A stretch of DNA of 64,000 nucleotides from Halonotius sp046719765. GTDB lineage: Archaea; Halobacteriota; Halobacteria; Halobacteriales; Haloferacaceae. This document shows, piece after piece, positions 8,995-16,977 of the stretch. Positions within the stretch are counted from its first letter, which is position 1. Each line of letters opens with the position of its first letter. The position numbers and the translations under genes are program-made. The stretch covers positions 1 to 64,000 of the forward strand of contig NZ_JABEBY010000002.1 in assembly GCF_046719765.1 (NCBI RefSeq), given 5' to 3'. The notes under the pieces were generated by a model, which saw only the letters and a program-made list of their open reading frames with translations, ran no database searches and was not told the origin of the DNA.

Positions 8995-9008
8995 ATCTGA
9001 ACACCGCC
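8995..9008 (-). repeat. Solo IS6-type terminal repeat
   Basis: ATCTGAACACCGCC is the exact reverse complement of the first 14 bases of IS6 copy 2 (GGCGGTGTTCAGAT at 13130). No transposase follows on either side, so it is an orphan end, perhaps left by a deleted element or a miniature derivative. Confidence 0.6.
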
Positions 9009-9071
9009 GTAGAAGCGAAGAGAACAAACCACAGGATTTGTATCGTCGTGGTAACGAGGAGTGATAATAGA

Positions 9072-10223
9072 ATGATTCAACCACACGGTAACGAACTCGT
9101 CGACCGTCAGATCGGAGCCGAGCGGAGCGCAGAACTCCAAAATGGGTTCGATGACCTGACGACGGTTACACTCAATCAGAACCTTCTGTTCGATTTTGCT
9201 AATATTTCCCGTGGAGTCTACAGTCCGCTTCGGGGCTTCATGTCTCGAAACGATTTCCTGAAAGTCGTCAACGATCTCACGCTGGAGAGCGGAGCTGCAT
9301 GGCCGCTTCCAATCGTGCTCGATATCGAAACTGAGCTCGCAAACAAGGTGGGGCCGGGAGATCGAATCGGGATCCGTAGCCCTAACGGCACGCCGGTCGG
9401 CATCATGAACGTCGACAGTGTCTACCGGTACAACGAGGAAGAGACCTCCCAGAACCTCTTTGGGACGACCGACGAGGAGCATCCCGGCGTTCGAACCCTC
9501 CAGTCGAAAGAGCCGTTCTTTGTCGGCGGTCCGATCAAGGCGTTTTCCGATGCCCTCCCACGGAATGGGAGCCATGATCTTTCGCCGAAGGAAACACGAG
9601 TTCTGTTCAAAAACCTCGGCTGGGACACCGTCGTTGGCTTCCAGACCCGAAACGTCCCTCATCGTGCACACGAGTACCTCCAAAAATCCGCGCTCGAACA
9701 TGTCGACGGACTGCTCATCCAACCCAAGATTGGCGAAAAAAAACCGGGGGACTATCGAAACGACGCGATCCTCGAAGGGTACGAATCGCTCATCGAGAGC
9801 TACTATCCGACGGAATCGGTCGCGCTGTCGATGTTTAAATCACGGATGTGGTATGCCGGCCCCCGCGAGGCCGTCTTCGACTCGATCGTCCGCAAGAACT
9901 ACGGCTGTACCCACTTCATCATCGGTCGCGACCACGCTGGTGTCGGCAATTACTACGGTGATTTCGAAGCCCAAGAGCTGTTCGACGCGATGGGGAACAT
10001 CGGGATCGAACCGCTGTACTACCACTACGCGTTCTACTGCCGCAAGTGCGACGGGATCGTCTCCGAGAAGATCTGTCCACACGACTCCGACCAACATCTC
10101 GAACCGAGCGGCACGAAACTCCGTGGTATGCTCTCGGACAGCGAGTCGCCGCCGCCGGAGCTGATGCGTCCTGAAGTTACCGAAACCGTATTGAGCCTTG
10201 ACGAAATATTTGTGGAGGACTAA
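9072..10223 (+). CDS. sat: Sulfate adenylyltransferase (ATP sulfurylase)
   Basis: 383 residues, the usual size of a monofunctional prokaryotic/archaeal ATP sulfurylase. It converts sulfate and ATP to adenylyl sulfate (APS) and pyrophosphate. Signatures are 'FANISRGVYSPLRGFMSR' in the N-terminal PUA-like domain, 'QTRNVPHRAHE' at 191-201 (the HxxH nucleotide-binding motif) and 'GRDHAGVGNYYG' near 285. 'YCRKCDGIVSEKICPH' near the C-terminus carries cysteines that may bind zinc. ATG 9072 fits the family; a longer frame to 8991 runs into IS debris. The APS kinase starts two bases after its stop, so the pair is one operon making PAPS. No APS/PAPS reductase is nearby, which argues for sulfation rather than assimilation. 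Confidence 0.95.
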   Translation: MIQPHGNELVDRQIGAERSAELQNGFDDLTTVTLNQNLLFDFANISRGVYSPLRGFMSRNDFLKVVNDLTLESGAAWPLPIVLDIETELANKVGPGDRIGIRSPNGTPVGIMNVDSVYRYNEEETSQNLFGTTDEEHPGVRTLQSKEPFFVGGPIKAFSDALPRNGSHDLSPKETRVLFKNLGWDTVVGFQTRNVPHRAHEYLQKSALEHVDGLLIQPKIGEKKPGDYRNDAILEGYESLIESYYPTESVALSMFKSRMWYAGPREAVFDSIVRKNYGCTHFIIGRDHAGVGNYYGDFEAQELFDAMGNIGIEPLYYHYAFYCRKCDGIVSEKICPHDSDQHLEPSGTKLRGMLSDSESPPPELMRPEVTETVLSLDEIFVED

Positions 10224-10225
10224 TT

Positions 10226-10846
10226 ATGTTTACACTCTGGTTCATGGGCCGTCCGTCGGCAGGGAAATCGACGCTCGCCAGCCGTGTCGAGGATCGTCTT
10301 GTCAAGATGGGGTTCCCAATCGAGAATCTCGATGGCGACGAGATCCGGAAACACCTCCATCCGGATCTCGGGTTCTCACGAGAGGATCGCCGAACCAACA
10401 ACCGGCGAACCGCCTACATCGCCAAACTGCTCAACCGCAACGACATCCCGGTTATCGTCGGCATGATCACGCCGTTCCGGGACTCCCAGGAGCAGGCTCG
10501 GGATATCATCGAGGACGAGGGCGACTTCGTCCTCGTCCACGTGAAGTGCTCCGTCGACGCCGCCGAGGAACGTGATCCGAAAGGCCTCTACGAGAAGGCA
10601 CGCGAGGGTAACATCGAGAAGTTCACCGGCATCAACCACCCGTTCCAGGAGCCGCTCAACCCCGACATCGTCGTCGACACCGAAGACCAGTCTATTGAAG
10701 ACGGTGTCGATCACGTACTCTCGGAACTCGAAGCTCAAGGACTGCTCGAAGAACAGCTCGACGACGACTACAGTTTCTCTATCACTCGAACCGAAGAACA
10801 GGAGCTCACCGACCGCCTGAAAGATCTCGGCTATCTCGGGGAGTAA
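10226..10846 (+). CDS. cysC: Adenylyl-sulfate kinase (APS kinase)
   Basis: 206 residues. It phosphorylates APS at the 3' hydroxyl to give PAPS, the donor for sulfotransferases. The P-loop is GRPSAGKST at 8-16, followed by 'LDGDEIRKHLHPDLGFSRED' (APS-binding region) and 'DPKGLYEKAREGNIEKFTG', the lid segment typical of APS kinases. Normal APS kinases end near residue 175-180; this one has about 30 extra residues, acidic and ending 'LTDRLKDLGYLGE'. That tail resembles the C-termini of the three phosphatase-superfamily proteins in this locus and is unusual for a kinase. It is co-transcribed with sat. Confidence 0.95.
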   Translation: MFTLWFMGRPSAGKSTLASRVEDRLVKMGFPIENLDGDEIRKHLHPDLGFSREDRRTNNRRTAYIAKLLNRNDIPVIVGMITPFRDSQEQARDIIEDEGDFVLVHVKCSVDAAEERDPKGLYEKAREGNIEKFTGINHPFQEPLNPDIVVDTEDQSIEDGVDHVLSELEAQGLLEEQLDDDYSFSITRTEEQELTDRLKDLGYLGE

Positions 10847-10873
10847 CGACTCCGCTTGCGATCCCGCGATCAG

Positions 10874-11743
10874 CTACAGTGATCGGTGTCGGTCAGCGCG
10901 TTCTCGAAGCGTAACAAGTTGTACCTCCGAGACCCGAACTTCTCCGATGCGGAACTTTCCGGAGTCGGGGCCGTGGCAGTCTGACCCACCCGTCTGAATG
11001 AGTCCGTGTTCCTCAGCGAGTGCCGCTGCATCCTCCACCGACACGTCCGCGTAGCCTTGGGTCGGAGCCGCGTCGTAGGGATACTGCACCTCGATCGCGT
11101 CCAGTCCTGCCCCGATGAGCTCGTCGACGATTCCATCGATGTGCTCGGCCCGAATACGGCCGGGGTGGGCCAGCGAGACGACACCGCCAGCACCCTGAAT
11201 GGCATCAATAACCTCGGGGGCGGGGACACGCTCCATCTGGACGAACGCCGTCCCGTCGTTGGCGAGGTGTTCGTCGAAGGCTGCACCGATAGAGTCGACG
11301 ATCCCTTCCTCGATGAGGACGTTGGCGATGTGTGGGCGGCCGAGGATCCCGTCGGCTTCGCCCCGAACGTCCTCATATGATCGGTTTAGGGATGTCGTCT
11401 CATGGAGCCGCTTGATTATCTTTCGGTTGCGATCCCGCCGGTACTCCCGAACCTCCGCGAGGATATCGGCGAGCCGTTCGTCGTTGGGATCGACGAAGTA
11501 ACCGAGCAGTTCGACCTTCGTGTCCTGTACGTCCGCTCGAACCTCCACGCCAGCGATGCGTTCGACCCCGTCGTCGACGGTTCGTCTATCCTCGATATCC
11601 GTCGAGATGGAGTCGTGGTCGGTGATCGCGATCGCGTCGAGCCCACGCTCTCGTGCCTGGCGGGTGCGGTCGTCGACCGAGCAGGTTCCGTCCGACGCTA
11701 CGGTGTGCATGTGGAGGTCGGCAACGCCGTCAGTGCTGTCCAT
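10874..11743 (-). CDS. PHP-domain phosphoesterase, candidate PAP phosphatase
   Basis: 289 residues of the polymerase-and-histidinol-phosphatase (PHP) fold. Metal-binding motifs in order: 'DLHMHTVASDG' at 9-19, 'ITDHDS' near 40, 'GVEV', 'GRPHIANVLIEEGI' near 140, 'VVSLAHPGR' near 190 and 'GGSDCHGP' near 255. Spacing and the insertion after the second motif match the YciV/RNase AM and CV1693 subgroup, whose characterised members remove the 3'-phosphate from nucleoside 3',5'-bisphosphates, including PAP. Its place, converging on sat-cysC in a locus with a sulfotransferase, fits recycling of PAP, the inhibitory by-product of PAPS-dependent sulfation. Substrate is inference; another phosphoester is possible. 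Confidence 0.8.
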   Translation of the reverse strand: MDSTDGVADLHMHTVASDGTCSVDDRTRQARERGLDAIAITDHDSISTDIEDRRTVDDGVERIAGVEVRADVQDTKVELLGYFVDPNDERLADILAEVREYRRDRNRKIIKRLHETTSLNRSYEDVRGEADGILGRPHIANVLIEEGIVDSIGAAFDEHLANDGTAFVQMERVPAPEVIDAIQGAGGVVSLAHPGRIRAEHIDGIVDELIGAGLDAIEVQYPYDAAPTQGYADVSVEDAAALAEEHGLIQTGGSDCHGPDSGKFRIGEVRVSEVQLVTLRERADRHRSL

Positions 11744-11819
11744 ACCGGATGTAGCTCACTCCGAATAAGAACGCACTGGTTTCGAATACGTTGGCGACGA
11801 TAGCAACTCGGTCGACGCG

Positions 11820-13082
11820 TCAGATGTAGCCGAGGTCTTCGAGGTGATCCCGCGTTTCGGAATCCAACTGCTCGCCCGTGACGTACCGCTGGTCGTCGTC
11901 TTCGAGGAGCTCGGTTAGTCGCTTGAAGTACGTTTCGACGATCTCCGGTTCGTCGTCCAGTCGGTTCAGGCTCTCGCCAGGATCCTGAGCGATGTGGTAG
12001 AGTTCGACCGGTTCGAGATCACCGTTGGCCGTACAGATGAGTTTCCACTCGTTGGAGCGCAGACATACCAGCGAGTCCAGCTCGTTCCAGCCGAAATCGT
12101 AGTTCTCGTTCATCCGGTAAGTAAGCTTGTTCTCGCTGGTGAGCTGGCCGTGGTAGGTCTCAGAGTAGGCAAATTCCGGTCGACTGCCGTCCAGCAGAGA
12201 GATCCCCGCCACGTCAGGCATATCGAGGTCAAGGATATCCAACAATGTGGGTGCGATATCGATACTCCGGATCTGTTCGTGAACTGTTTCGGTCGGCACC
12301 TCCGGCCCGTTTATAAACAGCGGTACGCGAATGATATTCTCGTAGAGTTCGACCGCACGGAACTGTGAGCCGACACGGTTGCCCTCGCTGTCGTAGACCC
12401 AGGGGTAGCCATGTTCACCCGGCATCTTCGAGCCGTGATCGCCGGTGACGACGCTCACGTCGACGTTGACGAGTTCTTCTATGAGTTCAAGCTGGCGGGC
12501 GACGAAATCGGCCTCCTCGTAGTAGCGTCGTTCCTGTCGGCCGATGTACTGTTCGACGTTCTTGTACACGTTGTTCTCGTCGAACTCGGGGGGATCGCGC
12601 TTGCCGAACTCCGAGCGGAGCGTGAAGTGGAGGTCGAAGAGATGGAGGAACACGAAGTTGTCCTCACCGTCGTGATCCTGTAGCCAGTTGACTGCCCGGT
12701 TGACCAGCAGGTTCGCGGGACCGAACTCCTGTCTCCCCTCGTCGCGATCCTCGTACTCGACGACGTGTTCGAAGGTGTCGAACCCCTTGTCGATGTTTCC
12801 GGTTGGGAGCGGGTACCCGCCGACGAAGGCTGCGGTGTTGTAGCCTGCCTCGGAGAGCAGCTCCGGGAACGTTGTGGCGTCGGTTTCGTAGTCGACGAGC
12901 CACCGGACGCCGTGTTCGAACGGTCGCTGGCCGGTAAACATCGACGAGTGGGAGGGGCTGGTGAACGGTGCCTGTGCGATGCAGGTGTCGAACGAGAGCC
13001 CGTTCGAACGCTGTTGTTCGAAAAACCGGTGATCACAGGCGTCGGGACGGAGACAGTCGACGGATGTAAAGACGACGTTCAT
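11820..13082 (-). CDS. Sulfatase-like hydrolase/transferase (alkaline phosphatase superfamily)
   Basis: 420 residues. The first metal ligands are in 'VVFTSVDCLRPD' (Asp9, Asp14). The nucleophile segment 'TSPSHSSMFTG' at 41-51 has Thr41 where FGly sulfatases have Cys or Ser, and His where they have Arg. 'SVVTGDHGSKMPGEHG' carries late metal ligands. There is no signal peptide, so it acts in the cytosol or at the inner membrane face. The tail is 'RDHLEDLGYI'. It could be a phosphoester hydrolase or transferase acting on the glycan or its lipid carrier; true sulfatase activity is doubtful. IS6 copy 2 is inserted 48 bp upstream of its start and may affect its promoter. Confidence 0.8.
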   Translation of the reverse strand: MNVVFTSVDCLRPDACDHRFFEQQRSNGLSFDTCIAQAPFTSPSHSSMFTGQRPFEHGVRWLVDYETDATTFPELLSEAGYNTAAFVGGYPLPTGNIDKGFDTFEHVVEYEDRDEGRQEFGPANLLVNRAVNWLQDHDGEDNFVFLHLFDLHFTLRSEFGKRDPPEFDENNVYKNVEQYIGRQERRYYEEADFVARQLELIEELVNVDVSVVTGDHGSKMPGEHGYPWVYDSEGNRVGSQFRAVELYENIIRVPLFINGPEVPTETVHEQIRSIDIAPTLLDILDLDMPDVAGISLLDGSRPEFAYSETYHGQLTSENKLTYRMNENYDFGWNELDSLVCLRSNEWKLICTANGDLEPVELYHIAQDPGESLNRLDDEPEIVETYFKRLTELLEDDDQRYVTGEQLDSETRDHLEDLGYI

Positions 13083-13129
13083 ACGACGAGTATATTTAGG
13101 GAGTGTTTGAAACTACTGGTTCGCTAAGA

Positions 13130-13826
13130 GGCGGTGTTCAGATAAGGAGTGAAAAGTGAGGCGTCACGAGTTCTACGTGGTTATGGAAGAATTCGGACGC
13201 CTCAGTGGCAGTATTGACCAAATAGACTTAGACTTTGTGGAACGAGAAGCGACACCGGAGTTTCTGATGAAGCTCAGTATTCAGCTGCATCTGTCTGGAT
13301 TATCACTTTCGAATACTGTTTCTGTACTTGAGATATTTGGTGTCGAACGCGCTCGATCAACCGTGCATAACTGGGTTCACAAGGCCGATCTACAGCCCAC
13401 GTCCGGGAAGAGCCCGGATCACGTTGCGGTTGATGAAACGGTGATCCACCTCAACGACGAGCGATATTGGCTGTACGCAGCGGTTGACACAGAGACAAAC
13501 GAATTGCTGCATACAAACCTTGAACCGACGACTAACACCGGATTCGCAGAAGTATTTCTCGCTGAGCTCAGCGAGAAACACGACGTTGCTGACGCCGTCT
13601 TTCTCATTGATGGTGCCCAATCACTACAGGCTGCCTGTCACCGAGCCGGCTACGATTTCAGATACGAGAAACATGGAAATCGAAACGCTGTCGAACGTGT
13701 CTTCAGAGAACTAAAACGCCGAACTATCTGTTTCTCGAACTGTTTCAGCAACGCCTCAGCAGACACAGCCGACGACTGGCTCAGATCGTTCAGCTTCGCA
13801 TGGAACCAGCTTATCTGAACACTACC
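13130..13826 (+). mobile_element. IS6-family insertion sequence, copy 2
   Basis: 697 bp, the same length as copies 1 and 3, with left end GGCGGTGTTCAGATAAG and right complement GGTAGTGTTCAGATAAG. A perfect 8-bp target duplication CGCTAAGA flanks it at 13122-13129 and 13827-13834. It lies between the start of the sulfatase-like gene and the end of the DegT gene. It is in direct orientation to copy 1 and inverted to copy 3. Confidence 0.95.
13156..13818 (+). CDS. IS6-family transposase (copy 2)
   Basis: 220 residues, intact DDE transposase with 'VAVDETVIHL', 'VFLIDGAQS' and 'NAVERVFRELKRRT'. Compared with copy 1 it has a handful of substitutions, for example 'IDQIDLDF' for 'IDQIELAF', 'VLEIFG' for 'VLEVFG' and 'NELLHTNLEP' for 'NEFLYTTLEP', making it the most divergent of the three. 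The GTG start and spacing to the ends are identical in all copies. Confidence 0.95.
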   Translation: MRRHEFYVVMEEFGRLSGSIDQIDLDFVEREATPEFLMKLSIQLHLSGLSLSNTVSVLEIFGVERARSTVHNWVHKADLQPTSGKSPDHVAVDETVIHLNDERYWLYAAVDTETNELLHTNLEPTTNTGFAEVFLAELSEKHDVADAVFLIDGAQSLQAACHRAGYDFRYEKHGNRNAVERVFRELKRRTICFSNCFSNASADTADDWLRSFSFAWNQLI

Positions 13827-13844
13827 CGCTAAGAACCGGTCGAT

Positions 13845-14900
13845 CTACTGGTTGGCGTAGAAGCCAGCTACGGCGTCGACGACCGTTCGCGCCTGCGAGT
13901 CGGTCACTTGCCCATGGATCGGTAGCAAAACGACTTCGTCGGCGAACCGTTCAGCGACCGGATACTCGCCGTCGACCGGTGGCGCGGCGTCGTACTCGTG
14001 GAGCGGCGTTTCGTAGAGGCGGCTCGTGCCGATCTCCCGTTCGTCGAGGTGGGCGGCCAGCCGGTTCGCATCCGGCGTCAACACCGGGAACGCGTGGTAG
14101 ACGTCGGTCGCCCACGGCTGTACCGGCAGCAGGTTGACGGGGAGCTCCGACAACCGTTCCCGATATATCGTGGCGACCGCCCGTTTCCGGTCGGTCGTCG
14201 CGCCGTAGCTGTCGAGCTGCGAGAGCCCGACGGCGGCTTCGAGGTCGTTCATTCGGACGCTCCGCGGCGGCGGTGTCACGTCGTGGGTGTTCGTCCGCTG
14301 ATCGCGGACGTAGTCGGCGACCGTTGCGTCGTCGGTGACGACGATCCCGCCTTCGGCGGTCGTCAGGTTCTTTGTCGCGCCGAAGCTGCAGATCCCGACC
14401 GAGCCGACCGAGCCGACCGGCTCGCCGTGTGCCGTCGCGCCCGGTGCCTGTGCGAAGTCGTCGACCAGCGTCGCGCCGAGCTGCTCACAAACCTCTTTTA
14501 TATCGTTGATACGTGCGGGATGCCCGAACAGGTGTGCACTCACCGCGCCGTCCAGCGGGGCCGCCTCGGCGAGTGCGTCCGGATCGAGCCCCGCCGTCTT
14601 GGAATCGGCGTCGACGAACACCGGACGGAGGTTCGCACGGAGCACCGAGTACAGCATCGAGCCGCAGTTGTACGGCGAGAGGGCGATCCTATCGCCCGCC
14701 TCGAAGCTCGCTTCGAGCGCGAGTTCCAGTGCGACACTCCCGGAGGCGACCGCCACACCGTGGCTCCGTCCGACGAACGAACTGAACCGTGCTTCGAACT
14801 CGGCGACGACCTCGCCGGTCGACAACAGCCCGTCTTCGAGCAGTTCCACGACGTGGTCGATACCAGTCTCGTCCACCGCCGGTGCGCCGAGGGGAATCAT
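13845..14900 (-). CDS. DegT/DnrJ/EryC1 family sugar aminotransferase
   Basis: 351 residues. This PLP-dependent family transfers an amino group to a keto-sugar nucleotide. Visible hallmarks are 'VAVASGSVALELAL' near 50, 'GHPARINDIKEVCEQLGATL' with 'DDFAQAPGA', and the Schiff-base lysine in 'CSFGATKNLTTAEGG' near 180. It begins in the stop of the upstream FemAB-like gene (TGATG overlap), so it is the third gene of an epimerase/acyltransferase/aminotransferase operon. The three could build an acylated amino sugar for the surface glycan. The product sugar is not identifiable. Confidence 0.9.
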   Translation of the reverse strand: MIPLGAPAVDETGIDHVVELLEDGLLSTGEVVAEFEARFSSFVGRSHGVAVASGSVALELALEASFEAGDRIALSPYNCGSMLYSVLRANLRPVFVDADSKTAGLDPDALAEAAPLDGAVSAHLFGHPARINDIKEVCEQLGATLVDDFAQAPGATAHGEPVGSVGSVGICSFGATKNLTTAEGGIVVTDDATVADYVRDQRTNTHDVTPPPRSVRMNDLEAAVGLSQLDSYGATTDRKRAVATIYRERLSELPVNLLPVQPWATDVYHAFPVLTPDANRLAAHLDEREIGTSRLYETPLHEYDAAPPVDGEYPVAERFADEVVLLPIHGQVTDSQARTVVDAVAGFYANQ

Positions 14901-15961
14901 CAGTTGCTCTGTGCTTCGCGGTACGCCGGGAAATATCCCGTGTCCGTGTCGATCCCGGCGTCGGCGGCAGCCTCAGTAAGGCTCTCGTAGACCGCCGGAC
15001 AGTGGATGCGTTTCCCGATATGGAACTCCCCACGGCCTTCGGTTGAGAACCCCTTTTTAAATTTGAACACGCCAGGTCGACCGCCCTGGAAATCGAACCG
15101 GTCGGTGCCCCGGTCGCGCATCTCCATCATTGCCCCGTAGCAGAGGAGGTTGTTCACCCGGAGATCCCAGTAGTCAGGGTTCGACGCCCGCAGGTAGTCG
15201 TGAGCGATCCGGTCGTCGTGAACCACGACGGCCCCGCCGACGACCTCGCCCTCGTAGCGGGCGACGATGAGCGTCGAGAGGTCGCTCCTGAACAGCGTCT
15301 CGAAAAAGGAAAACGGGAACCGGTAGTGGTCGGAGGCGTCCTTGGCTTCCATCGCGTTCGTGTAGATGTCGTAGAACGCCTCGAATTCGGCGGGGTCGGT
15401 GGTCTGTTCGACGACGAGATCGGTCTCTTGGGCCTGCCGGATCGCGTTCCGGTTGCGTTTCTCGAACTCGTCCCAGAGCGTCTCAGTGTCCTTCGTGAGG
15501 TCGACGTGAACCGTCTCGCGGTTGAACGTTGGCTCCAAGGCGTCGAATCGCTCGTGGTTCTCCCGGTTGGGGTCGAACCGGATGAACTCAGAGACGATGC
15601 CCTTCTCGGCACAGAACTCGGCAAACGAGTCGGCGAACTCCTCGGCCAGCGAGGGGGGCGCCCCCGCCGACAGCAGCGGCCCGCCGTAGTACCACGACGA
15701 GACGATGTCGGAGTACGCCTCCGGGTTCGACAGCTCCGCCTCGGCAAACGGAAGTTCTGTGAGGTCTCGACGGATGTACGGGTAGTACACGAAGCCGTCT
15801 TCGTCGCCGTAGACGAACAGTTCCGCCCGCTCGGAGTCGTGTTCGAACTCCCCGGCGAGCGTGTCGAGGTACGTCGGCGAGTGGTACGGGCCGGCATCCA
15901 GCCGGTCGAACCACTCCTGCCACGTCTCCCGGTCGTCGAGAGTGTAGCTCCGTCCGCTCAT
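14900..15961 (-). CDS. FemAB/GNAT-like N-acyltransferase
   Basis: 353 residues. It resembles the BioF2-like/FemAB group of double-GNAT acyltransferases: 'WFDRLDAGPYHSPTYLDTLA' at the N-terminus, 'WYYGGPLLSAG' near 90, 'ETLWDEFEKRNRNAIRQAQE' in the middle and 'DRFDFQGGRPGVFKFKKGFS' near 310, the usual 'f-fgg...l..fK.gFg' ending. Such enzymes add acetyl or aminoacyl groups to amines. Sitting between an SDR epimerase and a sugar aminotransferase, with one-base spacing on both sides, it probably acylates the amino sugar that the neighbour produces. Soluble; no membrane segment is seen. Confidence 0.75.
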   Translation of the reverse strand: MSGRSYTLDDRETWQEWFDRLDAGPYHSPTYLDTLAGEFEHDSERAELFVYGDEDGFVYYPYIRRDLTELPFAEAELSNPEAYSDIVSSWYYGGPLLSAGAPPSLAEEFADSFAEFCAEKGIVSEFIRFDPNRENHERFDALEPTFNRETVHVDLTKDTETLWDEFEKRNRNAIRQAQETDLVVEQTTDPAEFEAFYDIYTNAMEAKDASDHYRFPFSFFETLFRSDLSTLIVARYEGEVVGGAVVVHDDRIAHDYLRASNPDYWDLRVNNLLCYGAMMEMRDRGTDRFDFQGGRPGVFKFKKGFSTEGRGEFHIGKRIHCPAVYESLTEAAADAGIDTDTGYFPAYREAQSN

Positions 15962-15962
15962 C

Positions 15963-16955
15963 TTACATGTACGGGTAGTTCGAGTTGCGAAACACGTCCT
16001 GTTCGTATTCGGTGATGTCCTCCTCTTCCATCCACGTTTTGATCTCCTCGACGCCGTCCTCGATCGTCCGTTCGGCCTCCCAGTCGAGAATGTAGTTTAT
16101 TTTGTCGAAGCTGACCCGGTAGGTTCGTTCGTCTTCCTTGTGTTCGACGAACCGGACTTCGGCATCCGGCACTTGGTCTTCAACGATCTTCCCGACTTTT
16201 TTGATCTGGTAGTTCAGGTCGTTGTCACCGACGTTGAATATCTGGTGGTCGACCTTCTCCTTGGGGGCTTCGAGCACCGTAACGAACGCGTTGGCCGCAT
16301 CCGCGACGTGAACGAGCGGGCGGTACTGGTCGCCACCGTAGACGGGGATGTCCCCTTCGAGCACCGCCTTGGCGGTCAGGAGGTTCACGACAAGATCGAA
16401 CCGCATCCGACGAGACCAGCCGAAGATGGTGCCCAGCCGGAGGTGGGTGGCCGTGATGTCGGAGTCGGTGAACTCCCCGTGAGTCTGGTGGAAGATGATG
16501 TCCTCGGACTCGATTTTTGACTCGGCGTACAGCGACAGCGGGTTGAGGAATGACCCCTCGTTGAGCTCCATCAGTTCGCTTGCGCCGTAGACAGAACAGG
16601 TCGAGGCGAACACGAGCCGTTCGATGTCGTGGAGTTTACAAACCTCGACCAACGTCTTGGTCGCTTCGACGTTCACTGCCTGTGTGGCCTGTTCGTTGAC
16701 ACCACACGCCGGGTCGCCGACGATCCCGGCCATGTGAATCACCGCATCTCGGTCTTCCATCGCATAGGAGAGATCCTCGATATGCCGAATATCGCCCTCA
16801 CTAGCCTCGAACCTGTCGTGATTCCGAAACGGGGCTAATGCGTCATCACCAAACAAAAAACTGTCAAGCACACGGACGTCATGTCCGTTGTCGAGGAGTT
16901 CCTCGACGATGTAGTTGCCGATATATCCGGCACCGCCTGTAACGAGCACTCGCAT
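15963..16955 (-). CDS. NAD-dependent epimerase/dehydratase (extended SDR)
   Basis: 330 residues. The Rossmann motif GGAGYIG is at 7-13, the catalytic segment 'STCSVYGASELMEL' is near 120, and 'YAESKIESE' supplies the YxxxK pair near 145. This matches UDP- or dTDP-sugar 4-epimerases and 4,6-dehydratases, which would supply a keto- or epimerised sugar to the DegT gene downstream. It is the first gene of the three-gene minus-strand operon and has its own TATA box 25 nt upstream. The exact substrate is not determinable by eye. Confidence 0.88.
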   Translation of the reverse strand: MRVLVTGGAGYIGNYIVEELLDNGHDVRVLDSFLFGDDALAPFRNHDRFEASEGDIRHIEDLSYAMEDRDAVIHMAGIVGDPACGVNEQATQAVNVEATKTLVEVCKLHDIERLVFASTCSVYGASELMELNEGSFLNPLSLYAESKIESEDIIFHQTHGEFTDSDITATHLRLGTIFGWSRRMRFDLVVNLLTAKAVLEGDIPVYGGDQYRPLVHVADAANAFVTVLEAPKEKVDHQIFNVGDNDLNYQIKKVGKIVEDQVPDAEVRFVEHKEDERTYRVSFDKINYILDWEAERTIEDGVEEIKTWMEEEDITEYEQDVFRNSNYPYM

Positions 16956-16977
16956 AATTTACGGAATCCATCTGGGG

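Noticed and set aside
9072..10846. sat-cysC as part of assimilatory sulfate reduction
   Set aside because: No reductase or cysteine-synthesis genes are nearby, and glycan genes plus a sulfotransferase surround the pair; the alternative is kept open only because the rest of the genome is unseen.
11820..13082. True formylglycine sulfatase
   Set aside because: Thr41 occupies the modified Cys/Ser position and the following Arg is His, so the superfamily is accepted but not the sulfatase activity.
1391..13826. Composite transposon formed by IS6 copies 1 and 2
   Set aside because: Each copy has its own matching 8-bp duplication, so the 11-kb interval was not moved as one unit by these two copies.
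13998..14990. 330-codon plus-strand frame opposite the DegT gene
   Set aside because: Arg-rich antisense frame of a clear DegT aminotransferase.
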